This document shows positions 8,997-16,902 of a stretch of DNA of 28,769 bases, piece by piece. Both the position numbers and the translations under genes were made by a program. A model generated the notes under the pieces. It was not told where the DNA came from and ran no database searches. It saw only the letters and a program-made list of their open reading frames with translations. The stretch is from NCBI GenBank assembly GCA_964557575.1, contig CAZLBC010000059.1:1-28769 (forward strand), given 5' to 3'. The stretch comes from CAZLBC01 sp964557575. Lineage in GTDB: Bacteria > Planctomycetota > Phycisphaerae > SM23-33. Position 1 is the stretch's first letter. Each line of letters starts with the position of its first letter.

Positions 8997-9884
8997 ATGA
9001 CCGAAAATACCATGAGAAGATTCGTCGATCTCCACGTTCATTCTACCGCATCCGACGGTACATTTTCACCCGCGGCAATAATTGCGGCCGCGGATGCCGC
9101 GTCGCTCGCCGCCGCGGCGCTCTGCGATCACGACACGGTGGCGGGGCTCGCGGCGGCGGAGCGGGAGGCCGAAAAGTACAGCGAACTGCTCTTCGTGCCC
9201 GGGGTCGAACTGTCTGCCGTGTCTCCGGCGCACTGCCCGGGGACGCTGCATATCCTCGGCCTCGGCGTCGACCCGTCGGCCGAACAACTGGCGGCCCTGC
9301 TCGAGCGGCTCCGGGAATCCCGGGAGCAGCGCAATCCGCGGATGCTCGCGAAACTCAACGGCCTCGGTATCGACATCACCCTGGACGAAGTCCTGGCCGT
9401 CGTGGGCGGCACGCGGGACCCGGCCGAGCGGGTCGTCAGCCGCGTCCACATCGCCGAGACCCTCGTCAAGAAGGGGGCGGCTGCCGATATCGGCGAGGCG
9501 TTTCGGAAATACGTCGGCGCCGGCGCGGCGGCCTGGGTGGACAAGGAGCGGATCGGCGCCGCCGAGGCCGTCGCCGCCCTGCGCGATGCCGGTGGCGCGG
9601 CCGTGCTGGCCCATCCGGCGCAGCTCGGCTGCCGGAACGACGCACAACTGGTCACGCTCCTGGAACAGTGGATCGGCGCCGGGCTCAACGGCATCGAGTG
9701 CTACCACCCGGTCCATTCGCCCGGCCAGGTCCGCCGGTATATCGACCTGGCCCGCCGCCTGGACCTCCTGGTGACCGGCGGCAGCGATTTTCACGGCCGC
9801 GGCATGCCGTCGGCGGGCCTCGGGCGCCCCCGGGTGCCCGCGGCCGCCGTGGAGGTGATTCTGTCGTTATGCGGGCCGGGCTGA
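8997..9884 (+). CDS. PHP-domain phosphoesterase (YciV/RNase AM type)
   Basis: The 295-aa protein is a metal-dependent PHP-fold phosphoesterase resembling YciV/TrpH (RNase AM, 3',5'-nucleoside bisphosphate phosphatase), which trims 5' RNA ends and hydrolyses pAp. All PHP metal motifs are present: DLHVHSTASDGTFSP (about residues 10-24), ALCDHDTVAG, PGVELSAV, HILGLGVD, a helical insertion of about residues 100-185, VLAHPAQLG (about 200), GIECYHPVHS and GGSDFHGRG near the C-terminus. Two in-frame ATGs exist, at 8997 and 9012. Neither has a convincing ribosome site; 9012 (MRRFVDLHVHS) would be closer to relatives. It is transcribed divergently from the TPR gene and ends at a shared terminator. Confidence 0.9.
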   Translation: MTENTMRRFVDLHVHSTASDGTFSPAAIIAAADAASLAAAALCDHDTVAGLAAAEREAEKYSELLFVPGVELSAVSPAHCPGTLHILGLGVDPSAEQLAALLERLRESREQRNPRMLAKLNGLGIDITLDEVLAVVGGTRDPAERVVSRVHIAETLVKKGAAADIGEAFRKYVGAGAAAWVDKERIGAAEAVAALRDAGGAAVLAHPAQLGCRNDAQLVTLLEQWIGAGLNGIECYHPVHSPGQVRRYIDLARRLDLLVTGGSDFHGRGMPSAGLGRPRVPAAAVEVILSLCGPG

Positions 9885-9893
9885 CACGCGCAT

Positions 9894-9931
9894 AAAAAAC
9901 GCCCCGGACTTTGAAGGCCGGGGCGTTTTCG
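9894..9931. terminator. Bidirectional rho-independent terminator
   Basis: A perfect 8-bp GC stem CGCCCCGG (9900-9907) and CCGGGGCG (9918-9925) with a 10-nt loop is flanked by an A-run on the left (9894-9899) and a T-run on the right (9926-9929). It therefore works for the plus-strand PHP gene ending at 9884 and for the minus-strand porin gene ending at 9954. Confidence 0.9.
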
Positions 9932-9953
9932 AACGTCTCTATCAGGGGGCCGC

Positions 9954-11372
9954 TTAGAAGTTCCACTTGAAGTCGACCTGGACGGTGACCGAGTGGTCCT
10001 CCCCCTGCCCGGGCGCGGCGGTGGCGGCGGTGCCCCACCAGGTTGACTGGATCGGCTCGAATATCAGCAGCGTCGGGCATACCTGCATGAACTCATCGAT
10101 GCTGTATGCGCCGCCGAGCACGTGTCCGCGGTAGCCGGGACCGCCGAACTCCGAGTCGCCCAGCCCGCCGAAGGGGGTTGTCGGCCACGAATGCAGGCCG
10201 ATGTGGCGATACTCGTAGTGTGCCGACCAGTCGCCGGCTTCCTTGTTTTTGCCGACCTTCATGCCGAAGCCCCACGCCTGGTCTTCGCCCTGGTGCTTCG
10301 GATCGTAACTGACCGGAACGCCGCCCGACGACCGCAGGGGATCGTGGTCGGCCGTGCAGTTCTCCAGCCAGGTTCCCCACACCTGCCAGGGCAGTCCCAG
10401 CATATGCCACTTGTAGCGTGCGGTGAGTTCTATGACCTGGTACTCCGCGTAGGAGAAGGGGAATTCCGCCCCGGGGAAGGGCGGGACCGTCCACAGGCCC
10501 CACGGGCCGGAGGTGACCGTATCCATGTGGTCGAAGTCGTAGTAGGTGCCGCCGAACGAGAGCGTGCTGTCCTCGGTGATATCGACTGCCGCACCCAGCG
10601 AGTAGGTCCAGAGTGTAACGTCCCGGGCGGTCCCTTCAACGGCCGGCGGGGTCCATTCGCCTTCGACGACTTCATCGACCATCCAGTAGCCCACCTGCGC
10701 CCAGGGGGTCACGCCGTCGAAGAAGGGCATCTCGTAGTCGACGTAGAGACCCTCGGGATTGAGGTCGGGGTCCCAGGTGATCTGCGTGCCGGTCCGGACC
10801 GGGTTGGCCAGCTTGCCGCCGGCGATCGTCAGGCCCTCGGCCCACGTGGGTCTGTACTTCGCGTAGGCCCGGTCGATCCAGAACGGCTTCTTGGTAAAGG
10901 CGGTGTCGAACGACTGGTTCGCCGAGTCGTTCACGGATGTACTGCCGGTGGCAAACCGCGCGCCGACCTCCATCTGGCCGTCCCACCACGTCTTCTTGAA
11001 CCCGAAGCGAAGGCGGAAGCGGAGGCGGTTGCGGTCTTTGGCGGTGTGGGACGTGTACCCGCTCGGCCGCCAGCCCCGGCTCTGGTGCTCGTACCGCAGG
11101 CGGAAGTCGCCGAAGAACGTCAGGTTCTCCAGCCACGAGGGAAGGGCCGGCTGCATCTCGGCGTCGGCGAGGATCTCCTCCATCAGCTTCGCCATCTCCT
11201 CCTTGTGGATGCGGTCGACATCCTTTGCCGAGAGCTTGTCGATCAACTCGCCCTGGCGCTGAATTGTCTGTTTCATCTCCTCCAGTTCCATGCGGAGCTG
11301 TTCGACCTCGCCGGCGAAACCGGCCGATCCCAGACATGCCACCGCGAGGAGGGCGCCAATTGCCTTTTTCAT
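9954..11372 (-). CDS. Putative outer-membrane porin
   Basis: The 472-aa protein has a clear signal peptide (MKKAIGALLAVACLGSAGFAG). A short periplasmic coiled coil follows (about residues 22-70, EQLRMELEEMKQTIQRQ...), then a long region of alternating hydrophobic and polar strands rich in Trp, Tyr and Gly, starting FFGDFRLRYEHQSRGW. It ends VTVQVDFKWNF with a terminal Phe, the usual signal for outer-membrane beta-barrel assembly. This matches the 'putative porin' family found in many Gram-negative bacteria, where a coiled coil precedes a 16- to 18-strand barrel. The start at 11372 has a strong AGAGGTG ribosome site. It should form a diffusion channel; the solute is unknown. It stands alone, with a long AT-rich upstream region and its own terminator. 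Confidence 0.8.
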   Translation of the reverse strand: MKKAIGALLAVACLGSAGFAGEVEQLRMELEEMKQTIQRQGELIDKLSAKDVDRIHKEEMAKLMEEILADAEMQPALPSWLENLTFFGDFRLRYEHQSRGWRPSGYTSHTAKDRNRLRFRLRFGFKKTWWDGQMEVGARFATGSTSVNDSANQSFDTAFTKKPFWIDRAYAKYRPTWAEGLTIAGGKLANPVRTGTQITWDPDLNPEGLYVDYEMPFFDGVTPWAQVGYWMVDEVVEGEWTPPAVEGTARDVTLWTYSLGAAVDITEDSTLSFGGTYYDFDHMDTVTSGPWGLWTVPPFPGAEFPFSYAEYQVIELTARYKWHMLGLPWQVWGTWLENCTADHDPLRSSGGVPVSYDPKHQGEDQAWGFGMKVGKNKEAGDWSAHYEYRHIGLHSWPTTPFGGLGDSEFGGPGYRGHVLGGAYSIDEFMQVCPTLLIFEPIQSTWWGTAATAAPGQGEDHSVTVQVDFKWNF

Positions 11373-11552
11373 CTGTTCACCTCTTGTGCACGAGTCGTTA
11401 TCTACGCGAGCCTATCCCATGTATTACAGACCCGCATTTTAGAATGGGCATTATGTGATACCATTCGGCAACAATCGTCAACAAAAAAATTAATGAATAT
11501 TTTACGATTTTTTAACGGTTTCCTGACACTGTTGATTTCTGTGAGTTGTCAA

Positions 11553-11595
11553 GAGCGACCCGAATCCGCGGGATTCTATTCGACACCGGTCGCTC
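11553..11595. repeat. Nested inverted repeat
   Basis: The outer arms GAGCGACC (11553-11560) and GGTCGCTC (11588-11595) are perfect complements. Inside lies a second hairpin, GAATCC (11562-11567) and GGATTC (11571-11576), with a three-base loop GCG. No T-run follows. It overlaps the -35 side of the candidate plus-strand promoter, so an operator or a structured leader is possible. Confidence 0.5.
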
Positions 11596-11609
11596 GGGGT
11601 GTGTATTAT
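11580..11609 (+). promoter_or_regulatory. Candidate sigma70 promoter for the kinase-HAD gene
   Basis: A -35-like TCGACA (11580-11585, 5/6 match) is separated by 18 bp from TATTAT (11604-11609, 5/6 match). Transcription would begin near 11616, about 110 nt before the ATG at 11728. The right arm of the nested inverted repeat lies inside the spacer. Confidence 0.4.
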
Positions 11610-11727
11610 TAATCTTTCCGCGAAGGTCAACTACCACACCGTCCGCTGCATGATCGAGTGTATAAAACGACTGGAGCGGTTGCTTTCAGCGGCGCCCTGA
11701 CCGGCGAACGGCCTGATTCAGCGCGGG

Positions 11728-13638
11728 ATGACAGCGATGAAAGAAGAGCGCATACGCGGCATACTCACGTCGATAGAATCGGTCACCGTCGCCGTCTACG
11801 GTGATTTCTGCCTCGACGCTTACTGGCTGCTCGATCCAAACGGGTCGGAGGTGTCGGTGGAAACGGGCCTGCGGGGCAGGGCCGTGGCCGAACACTACTA
11901 CACGCTCGGCGGGGCCGCCAACGTGGCGGCCAACCTCGCCGCCCTCCGCCCGGCGTCCATTGCCGCGATCGGGGCGATCGGCGACGACATCTTCGGGCGG
12001 GAACTCCGTCGCCGGCTCGCCGACCGGGGCGTCGACACCGAGCGCCTGGTCGTCCAGGATGCGGACTTCGACACGGTCACCTTCGCCAAGCCCTGCCTGG
12101 AGGGCGCCGAGCAGAACCGCGTGGATTTCGGTTTCCGCAATCGCCGGTCGGTGGAAACCGACCGTATGCTCCTGGACGGCATGCGCAGCGCGATGGAGAC
12201 CGCCGATGTCCTCATCGTCAACCAGCAGGTCCCGGGTTCGATACCCGACGACGCCTTTTTCGCGCAGGCCGACGCCCTCTTCGCGGCATTCCCCGACACG
12301 GTCGTCCTCCTCGACACCCGCCATTACGGCGACCGTTTCATGAACGTCTGCCTGAAGACCAACGACGTGGAGGCCGCGGTCCTCAACGGCGGGCAGGCCG
12401 CTCCGGGCGACGTGATTGCCCTCGATGACCTCCGCCGCTGCGGAAGCGACCTTTTCAAAAAATTCGGCAGGCCGGTGTTCATCACCCGGGGTTCCCGCGG
12501 GATCGTGACCGTCGACGCCGGGGGCGTTTACGAGATGCCGGGCATCCAGCTTCTCGGCACGCTCGATCCCGTCGGCGCCGGCGACACGGTCACCGGCGCG
12601 ATCGCCCTCTGCCTGGGGGCCGGCGTCCCGCCGCGCGAGGCGGCAGCGTTCGCCAATATCGCCGCCGCCGTAACCGTTCAGAAGCTCTACCGGACGGGTA
12701 CCGCCTCCGGCGAGGAGATCCTCGCGGCGGGACGGGACCCGGATTACCTCTACCGGCCGGAACTGGCCGAGGATATCCGGCAGGCCCGGTATATCGCGAA
12801 CACGGGTATCGAGATCTGCGCGCCGCCCCCCCCGGCCGGCCGGATCCGCCACGCCGTCTTCGACCACGACGGAACCATCAGCACCCTGCGGCAGGGTTGG
12901 GAGGAGGTGATGGCGCCCGTCATGATCAGGGCCGTGCTCGGCGACCGATACCGGTCCGCGGGGGAGACGCTGTATCACAAGGTCCGGGCCAGGGTACGCG
13001 AGTATATCGACCGCTCGACCGGCATCCAGACCGTCCTCCAGATGCGGGCGCTGGTGGCAATGGTCAGGGAGTTCGGCGTGGTCCCCGCCGGCGCGGTGCT
13101 CGACGAATTCGGCTACAAGCGGCTGTACGACGAGGCACTGGGAAAGCTGGTCGACGACCGCCTGGAGAAGCTCGGCAGGGGGCTACTCGACGTCGCCGAC
13201 TTCACCGTCAAGGGGGCCGTTGCCGTTCTTGCCGACCTCGCCGATCGGGGCGTCACCCTCTACCTGGCGAGCGGGACGGACCGCGAGGCGGTCGTGGCCG
13301 AGGCCGGTGCTCTCGGCTACGCGGACCTGTTCGACGGGGGCATCTACGGCGCACTCGGCGACGTCGCCGCATACTCCAAGAAGATGGTTATCGAGCGGAT
13401 CATCGGGGAAAACGACCTCCGGGGCCCGGAACTGGCCGTCTTCGGCGACGGCCCGGTGGAGATACGCGAGGCGAGAAAGCACGACGGTGTCGCGGTCGGC
13501 ATCGCCTCCGACGAAATCCGCCGCCACGGCCTGAACCCGGAAAAGCGGACCCGCCTGGTCAAGGCCGGGGCCCACCGGGTAGTGCCGGATTTCTCGGAAC
13601 GGGCCGCGCTGATCGATCTGCTGATGGAAGGCGCATGA
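11728..13638 (+). CDS. PfkB-family sugar kinase fused to HAD phosphatase
   Basis: The 636-aa protein joins two complete enzymes. Residues 1 to about 345 form a ribokinase/PfkB kinase closest in look to heptose-7-phosphate kinase (HldE/RfaE1 type): VYGDFCLDAYWLL, YTLGGAANVAANLAAL, AIGDDIFG, and the catalytic anion-hole motif DPVGAGDTVTGA (about 280-291). Residues from about 373 to the end form a HAD hydrolase with the DxDGT nucleophile motif FDHDGTIS (about 376-383), a helical cap, motif II LASGTD, the Lys of motif III in YSKKMVIERI, and motif IV VFGDGPVEI. Known HldE enzymes instead fuse the kinase to a nucleotidyltransferase, and GmhB is separate. A sugar bisphosphate made and then trimmed by one chain is an inference. 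The ATG at 11737 is an alternative start; neither has a strong ribosome site. Confidence 0.85.
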   Translation: MTAMKEERIRGILTSIESVTVAVYGDFCLDAYWLLDPNGSEVSVETGLRGRAVAEHYYTLGGAANVAANLAALRPASIAAIGAIGDDIFGRELRRRLADRGVDTERLVVQDADFDTVTFAKPCLEGAEQNRVDFGFRNRRSVETDRMLLDGMRSAMETADVLIVNQQVPGSIPDDAFFAQADALFAAFPDTVVLLDTRHYGDRFMNVCLKTNDVEAAVLNGGQAAPGDVIALDDLRRCGSDLFKKFGRPVFITRGSRGIVTVDAGGVYEMPGIQLLGTLDPVGAGDTVTGAIALCLGAGVPPREAAAFANIAAAVTVQKLYRTGTASGEEILAAGRDPDYLYRPELAEDIRQARYIANTGIEICAPPPPAGRIRHAVFDHDGTISTLRQGWEEVMAPVMIRAVLGDRYRSAGETLYHKVRARVREYIDRSTGIQTVLQMRALVAMVREFGVVPAGAVLDEFGYKRLYDEALGKLVDDRLEKLGRGLLDVADFTVKGAVAVLADLADRGVTLYLASGTDREAVVAEAGALGYADLFDGGIYGALGDVAAYSKKMVIERIIGENDLRGPELAVFGDGPVEIREARKHDGVAVGIASDEIRRHGLNPEKRTRLVKAGAHRVVPDFSERAALIDLLMEGA

Positions 13639-13698
13639 ACGCTCTTTTTGAGAATCTTTCACAAAAAATAGACGGATTCCCGCCCCCGGTACGTTTGT

Positions 13699-14256
13699 AT
13701 GGTGACGAGGATACTCGTGCAGGAAGACGACTCCCTGATTGAAAAGTTCAAACGAGGCGACGAGGCCGCCTTCCGCCGGCTCTACGATAAATACGGCCGG
13801 TCGGTGTACTTTTACTCCCTGGCCCTGTCGGGTAACGAGCACGACGCCGAGGAGGCCGCGCAGGATGTGTTTCTCGTATTCATAAAAAACATCGATCGGT
13901 ACCGGCCGGGCGGGTCTCTGAAAAGCTACCTGATGCGTTCGGCTCGAAACCGGATCATCGACAGGAGCAGGAAGGCGGCTGCGCGGAAGCGCGCCCCGAT
14001 GCCGGATGCGGAACTGTTCGTGGTTCCGGATACCGACGATACCGTGCGGGAACTGGCTCGCCTCGTCTCGGGGGCGCTGCTGTCACTTCCGCCGGAGCAG
14101 CGGGAGGTCGTCGTTCTCAGGATCTACGAGGACATGACCTTCCGGGAAATCGCCGGCGTGGTGGGCGCGCCTGAGAACACGGTCGCCTCCCGGTTCCGGT
14201 ACGCCGGGGAAAAGCTTCGTGCGAGCCTTGAGAGGTGTTTGCATGCGGATGGATGA
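13699..14256 (+). CDS. ECF-type RNA polymerase sigma factor
   Basis: The 185-aa protein is an extracytoplasmic-function sigma-70 factor. The sigma2 domain spans about residues 15-90 (DEAAFRRLYDKYGRSVYFYSL, AEEAAQDVFLVFIKNIDRY, SYLMRSARNRIIDRSRK). The sigma4 helix-turn-helix spans about 120-178 (LLSLPPEQREVVVLRIYEDMTFREIAGVVG, ENTVASRFRYAGEKLR). No C-terminal extension is present. The ATG at 13699 is listed, but a GTG at 13717 (VQEDDSLIEKF) has a better placed GAGG ribosome site six bases upstream and may be the true start. It overlaps the next gene by 14 bp, so the three genes to 16076 form one unit. Its target promoters cannot be predicted. Confidence 0.93.
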   Translation: MVTRILVQEDDSLIEKFKRGDEAAFRRLYDKYGRSVYFYSLALSGNEHDAEEAAQDVFLVFIKNIDRYRPGGSLKSYLMRSARNRIIDRSRKAAARKRAPMPDAELFVVPDTDDTVRELARLVSGALLSLPPEQREVVVLRIYEDMTFREIAGVVGAPENTVASRFRYAGEKLRASLERCLHADG

Positions 14257-14782
14257 ACACACTGAAACGCTGCTGACGTCACTGGAGCCGAAATCGCCCC
14301 GGCCGGCGGTCGGCCGGATCGTCGAGGACGCGGCCGTTGACTTCGCGGTCAGGCGGCAGCGTCGGAGGACCGTAGTACGGATGGTGCCGGTGTCAGCCGC
14401 GGCCGCCGCCGTCCTGCTGGTCGCCGGCTGGTTCCTGGTCCGGGATACCGCCGCCCCGCCGCGCGAACACCGGCCCGCTGCGTCGCCCGAATCCGCGACC
14501 GTCGAAAACATTCCCCGGGCGCGGGGGCTGGCGGCGCGGGCCAGCCTGCTGGAGATGAAGATTTCCCGGCTCAAGGACATGGCCGTGCGGTCGAAGGATA
14601 CGGGCAAGCACCTCCGCAGCATTCACGAACTCGAGAAAAGGCTCAGGTCCCTGTCGAGCGCGCTGCCCCGCGATGTCGGTGCCGCGGCGCCCGCCGACCG
14701 AAGCACTGAAGCATCTCCCGAAGACAACGGCAACACCTATCCGTCGCGATCATTTCTGAACAGGAGAAACACAAATGCGTGA
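14243..14782 (+). CDS. Single-pass membrane protein in anti-sigma position
   Basis: The protein of about 179 aa has a cytoplasmic N-terminal segment of about 50 residues (MRMDEHTETLLTSLEP...), one strong membrane helix (VSAAAAAVLLVAGWFLV, about residues 46-62) after a basic RRQRRR stretch, and a helical outer part of about 115 residues. Its place directly behind an ECF sigma gene and its topology fit an anti-sigma factor, but the usual HxxxCxxC zinc anti-sigma motif is absent, so this is inference. The ATG at 14243 was chosen because AGAGG sits seven bases upstream; an upstream in-frame GTG at 14219 lies inside sigma4 and lacks such a site. It overlaps the next gene by 8 bp at ATGCGTGA. Confidence 0.75.
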   Translation: MRMDEHTETLLTSLEPKSPRPAVGRIVEDAAVDFAVRRQRRRTVVRMVPVSAAAAAVLLVAGWFLVRDTAAPPREHRPAASPESATVENIPRARGLAARASLLEMKISRLKDMAVRSKDTGKHLRSIHELEKRLRSLSSALPRDVGAAAPADRSTEASPEDNGNTYPSRSFLNRRNTNA

Positions 14783-16076
14783 ACACATGACACTCGCCGT
14801 CGTTATCGTCTCAGCAACCGTGTATTGCGCCGCGGCCGCGGGATCGCCCCAGCGGGAGATCGACGAGCTTCGCGAGCGGGCGGAGCGGCTCGACCGGGCG
14901 GGCCGGGAGGAAGAGGCCGGCCGCCTCCGGCGGGAGATCGCGGAACGGGAAGGGGAGGGGGATCGTCAAGAGTGCCGTGACGAAGAAGAAGGCCGGGAAG
15001 AGCAACTCCCGCCGGAGATCAGAGAGCTGGCGGAAAAAATGGAGCACCTCCTCAGGGAGGCCGACCGTGCCGAGGAATCCGACGACGGGCAGCGCGCCGA
15101 CCGCCTGCGCGAAGAGGCGGAACGCGCGGAGCGGCGAATCGATCAATTCCATGCGCGCCGGGAGCACGGGAGGATGGAGCGGGAACTGACGGCCCTCCGC
15201 CGCCGGGCGAAGCGGATAAAGGATGAGGGCGACGCGGTGCCGGGAGAACTGGTCGCGAACATGCACCGTATCGAGATCGACATGGCCTCCCTGCGGCTCG
15301 ATCGCGCCGAGGAAGAACTGCGGGGCATGTTCGAGAAGGCCGACCGCCTGGCCGAGAAAGGGCGGGACGAGGAGGCCCGCGAGATTCACCGGGCGGCGGA
15401 TAAGAAGGCGGCGGTCCTGAAGAAAAAGAGGATGGAGATAGACCGCCGGCGCATGGAGCTGATCAAGAAGCGGATACACGGGTTGCATGCGGCCGCCCGC
15501 CGGGCGAAAGAGGAGGGGCGGGAAGACGAGGCGCGCGACCTCGCTGCCGAGGCTGAACAGATCGACCATCACCTGCGGCGGGAAATGGAGGAGCGGACAT
15601 TCTTCGCGGAAATCGACCGGATGCGTTCCCGCTTCCGCCGGATGCTGAAAGAGGCCGACGATCTCGAGAAAAACGGGCATGTCGACGAGGCCGAACGCCT
15701 CCGCCGGGAGGCCGCGGACCTGGAGTGCGAGATCGACCGCCGGATGGCCGCCCGCGAGCGCGAACATGCCGAGCGGGAGATGCGCGACCTTCGCGCCGCG
15801 GCCGAAGAACGGCAGCGCGCCGGCGAACACGAGAAAGCGGACCAACTGCGGCGCGAGGCCGCGGAGATCGCGCGGGACCGGGAAGAGCGGCGGCCCCGCG
15901 AACACGCGGGCGCGCCGGCCGGCGAACTCCACCGCGAAATAGAGCATCTCCGCCGGCAGGTGGAGCGCCTGGAATCGGAGGTCGGGGAACTGCGGCGCGA
16001 GCTGGATCGGCGGCCGGAACACCGCGGACGGGAGGGAGAGCCGCCGCCCCCGCCTCCCCGCGGTCCGGAGATTTGA
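14775..16076 (+). CDS. Exported Arg/Glu-rich helical-repeat (coiled-coil) protein
   Basis: The 433-aa protein begins with a signal peptide (MTLAVVIVSATVYCAAAAG, residues 5-23). The cysteine there lacks a proper lipobox because Tyr precedes it. The rest is almost all Arg, Glu, Ala and Leu. Roughly seven copies of a helical module of 35-45 residues can be seen, with a pattern like AxxLxxxGxxxEAxxLxxEA; examples are AERLDRAGREEEAGRLRREI, ADRLAEKGRDEEAREIHRAA and AEERQRAGEHEKADQLRREA. A final strict coiled coil (LHREIEHLRRQVERLESEV) leads to a proline-rich tail. The start overlaps the membrane-protein gene by 8 bp, so it is coupled to the sigma cassette. No family was recognised. It may be a periplasmic scaffold or sensor partner. 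Confidence 0.8.
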   Translation: MREHMTLAVVIVSATVYCAAAAGSPQREIDELRERAERLDRAGREEEAGRLRREIAEREGEGDRQECRDEEEGREEQLPPEIRELAEKMEHLLREADRAEESDDGQRADRLREEAERAERRIDQFHARREHGRMERELTALRRRAKRIKDEGDAVPGELVANMHRIEIDMASLRLDRAEEELRGMFEKADRLAEKGRDEEAREIHRAADKKAAVLKKKRMEIDRRRMELIKKRIHGLHAAARRAKEEGREDEARDLAAEAEQIDHHLRREMEERTFFAEIDRMRSRFRRMLKEADDLEKNGHVDEAERLRREAADLECEIDRRMAAREREHAEREMRDLRAAAEERQRAGEHEKADQLRREAAEIARDREERRPREHAGAPAGELHREIEHLRRQVERLESEVGELRRELDRRPEHRGREGEPPPPPPRGPEI

Positions 16077-16164
16077 AGGGTATCACATTATTGAGCCCGG
16101 CCGGGTGTTTGGCATCGCCCTTTCTCCGCAATCGCTTTATACTACGTGGAGAAAGGAGCCTGCC

Positions 16165-16869
16165 ATGACCAACCAGTATGACCCGACGCAGGGGTACGGG
16201 GCCCCGGCCGGCCCCTCGCGGCTGTTCATCTTCATCGGCATCGTCCTGATCGCCGGCGGGCTCGCCGTTCCCGTGGCGGTCGTCGCGACGAAGGTCTCCG
16301 CGTTCGCGGAGGCGCTGCGGGAGGACGATGCCTGGAGCGGGGGCAACGATCTCGCCGCCGGCGTCCGGCTCGAGATTCCCGGCCGCATCGAGGTGCATGC
16401 CGCAGAGACGGGAACGTACACGGTGTACCACGAGATCCGGGGGCGGAGAAAAAACGGGCAGTCTTACTACGACCGGAACCTCCCCCCGCACACGCTGACG
16501 ATCGTTTCCGCCGATACCGGCGCGGCGCTTCCCCTGCGGGGGGTCTCGTATTCCGAGACCTATACGCTCGGCGGCCGCGAGGGATACGCCCTCAAGAAGT
16601 TCGACATCGCGAAACCCGGGACGTACGTGGTGACCGCCGAGGCCGAGGGGGATATCGATCCCGACCGGCGGCCGGTGCTGCTTGTCTCCCGGAGCGTGTT
16701 GAAGGGCATGTTCGGGGGTATGGCGGTGATCTTCCTGGCGATCGGCGGCGGCATCCTGCTTGTTGCCGGCGGCGTGGTCATGGTCGTGATCACCGCGGTC
16801 AAGCGGTCCGGCGCGAGGAAGCGCGCGGCGGAAGGGCAGGCCGTTCCGCCGCAATCGCCGGTCGCCTGA
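16165..16869 (+). CDS. Two-transmembrane protein of unknown function
   Basis: The protein of 234 aa has a short Gly/Pro/Tyr-rich cytoplasmic start (MTNQYDPTQGYGAPAGPS), a first membrane helix (LFIFIGIVLIAGGLAVPVAV, about residues 19-38), an outer domain of about 140 residues with beta-rich character (VRLEIPGRIEVHAAETGTYT, then FDIAKPGTYVVTAEAEGD), and a second helix (AVIFLAIGGGILLVAGGVVM, about 187-206) followed by a basic tail. The outer domain has the feel of a small beta-sandwich ending in a GTYVVTAEA strand. The start at 16165 has a strong AAAGGAG site six bases upstream. It follows the coiled-coil gene by 88 nt and may belong to the same envelope unit. No function was recognised. Confidence 0.75.
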   Translation: MTNQYDPTQGYGAPAGPSRLFIFIGIVLIAGGLAVPVAVVATKVSAFAEALREDDAWSGGNDLAAGVRLEIPGRIEVHAAETGTYTVYHEIRGRRKNGQSYYDRNLPPHTLTIVSADTGAALPLRGVSYSETYTLGGREGYALKKFDIAKPGTYVVTAEAEGDIDPDRRPVLLVSRSVLKGMFGGMAVIFLAIGGGILLVAGGVVMVVITAVKRSGARKRAAEGQAVPPQSPVA

Positions 16870-16902
16870 GTCCTGGAAGAATCGCCCGCGCCGGGAGGGG
16901 CG

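Larger units (their letters stand above)
11373..11727. other. Divergent intergenic region between porin and kinase-HAD genes
   Basis: This 355-bp stretch separates two divergent genes and holds no supported gene. It contains the porin ribosome site, an AT-rich patch (about 11480-11515), a TTGACG box on the minus strand (11476-11481) with a poorly spaced CATAAT at 11450-11455, a nested inverted repeat (11553-11595), and a plus-strand promoter candidate (11580-11609). Transcription signals for both genes probably lie here. Confidence 0.6.

Noticed and set aside
8898..9014. Four copies of a (A/G)TACCATG-like octamer around the start of the PHP gene.
   Set aside because: The copies are short, unevenly spaced and partly formed by the start codons, so chance cannot be excluded.
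11450..11481. TTGACG with CATAAT as a porin promoter.
   Set aside because: The spacer is 20 bp, outside the usual range, so I did not list it as a promoter.
10122..11612. Plus-strand open frame of 496 codons.
   Set aside because: Antisense to the porin gene. It lacks a ribosome site and domain features and runs through the porin upstream region.
11599..11700. Small open frame (GTG start) reading VNYHTVRCMIECIKRLERLL near its end.
   Set aside because: It looks protein-like but has no ribosome site, is only 33 codons, and lies in the upstream region of the kinase-HAD gene. It may be a remnant, but I cannot support a gene.
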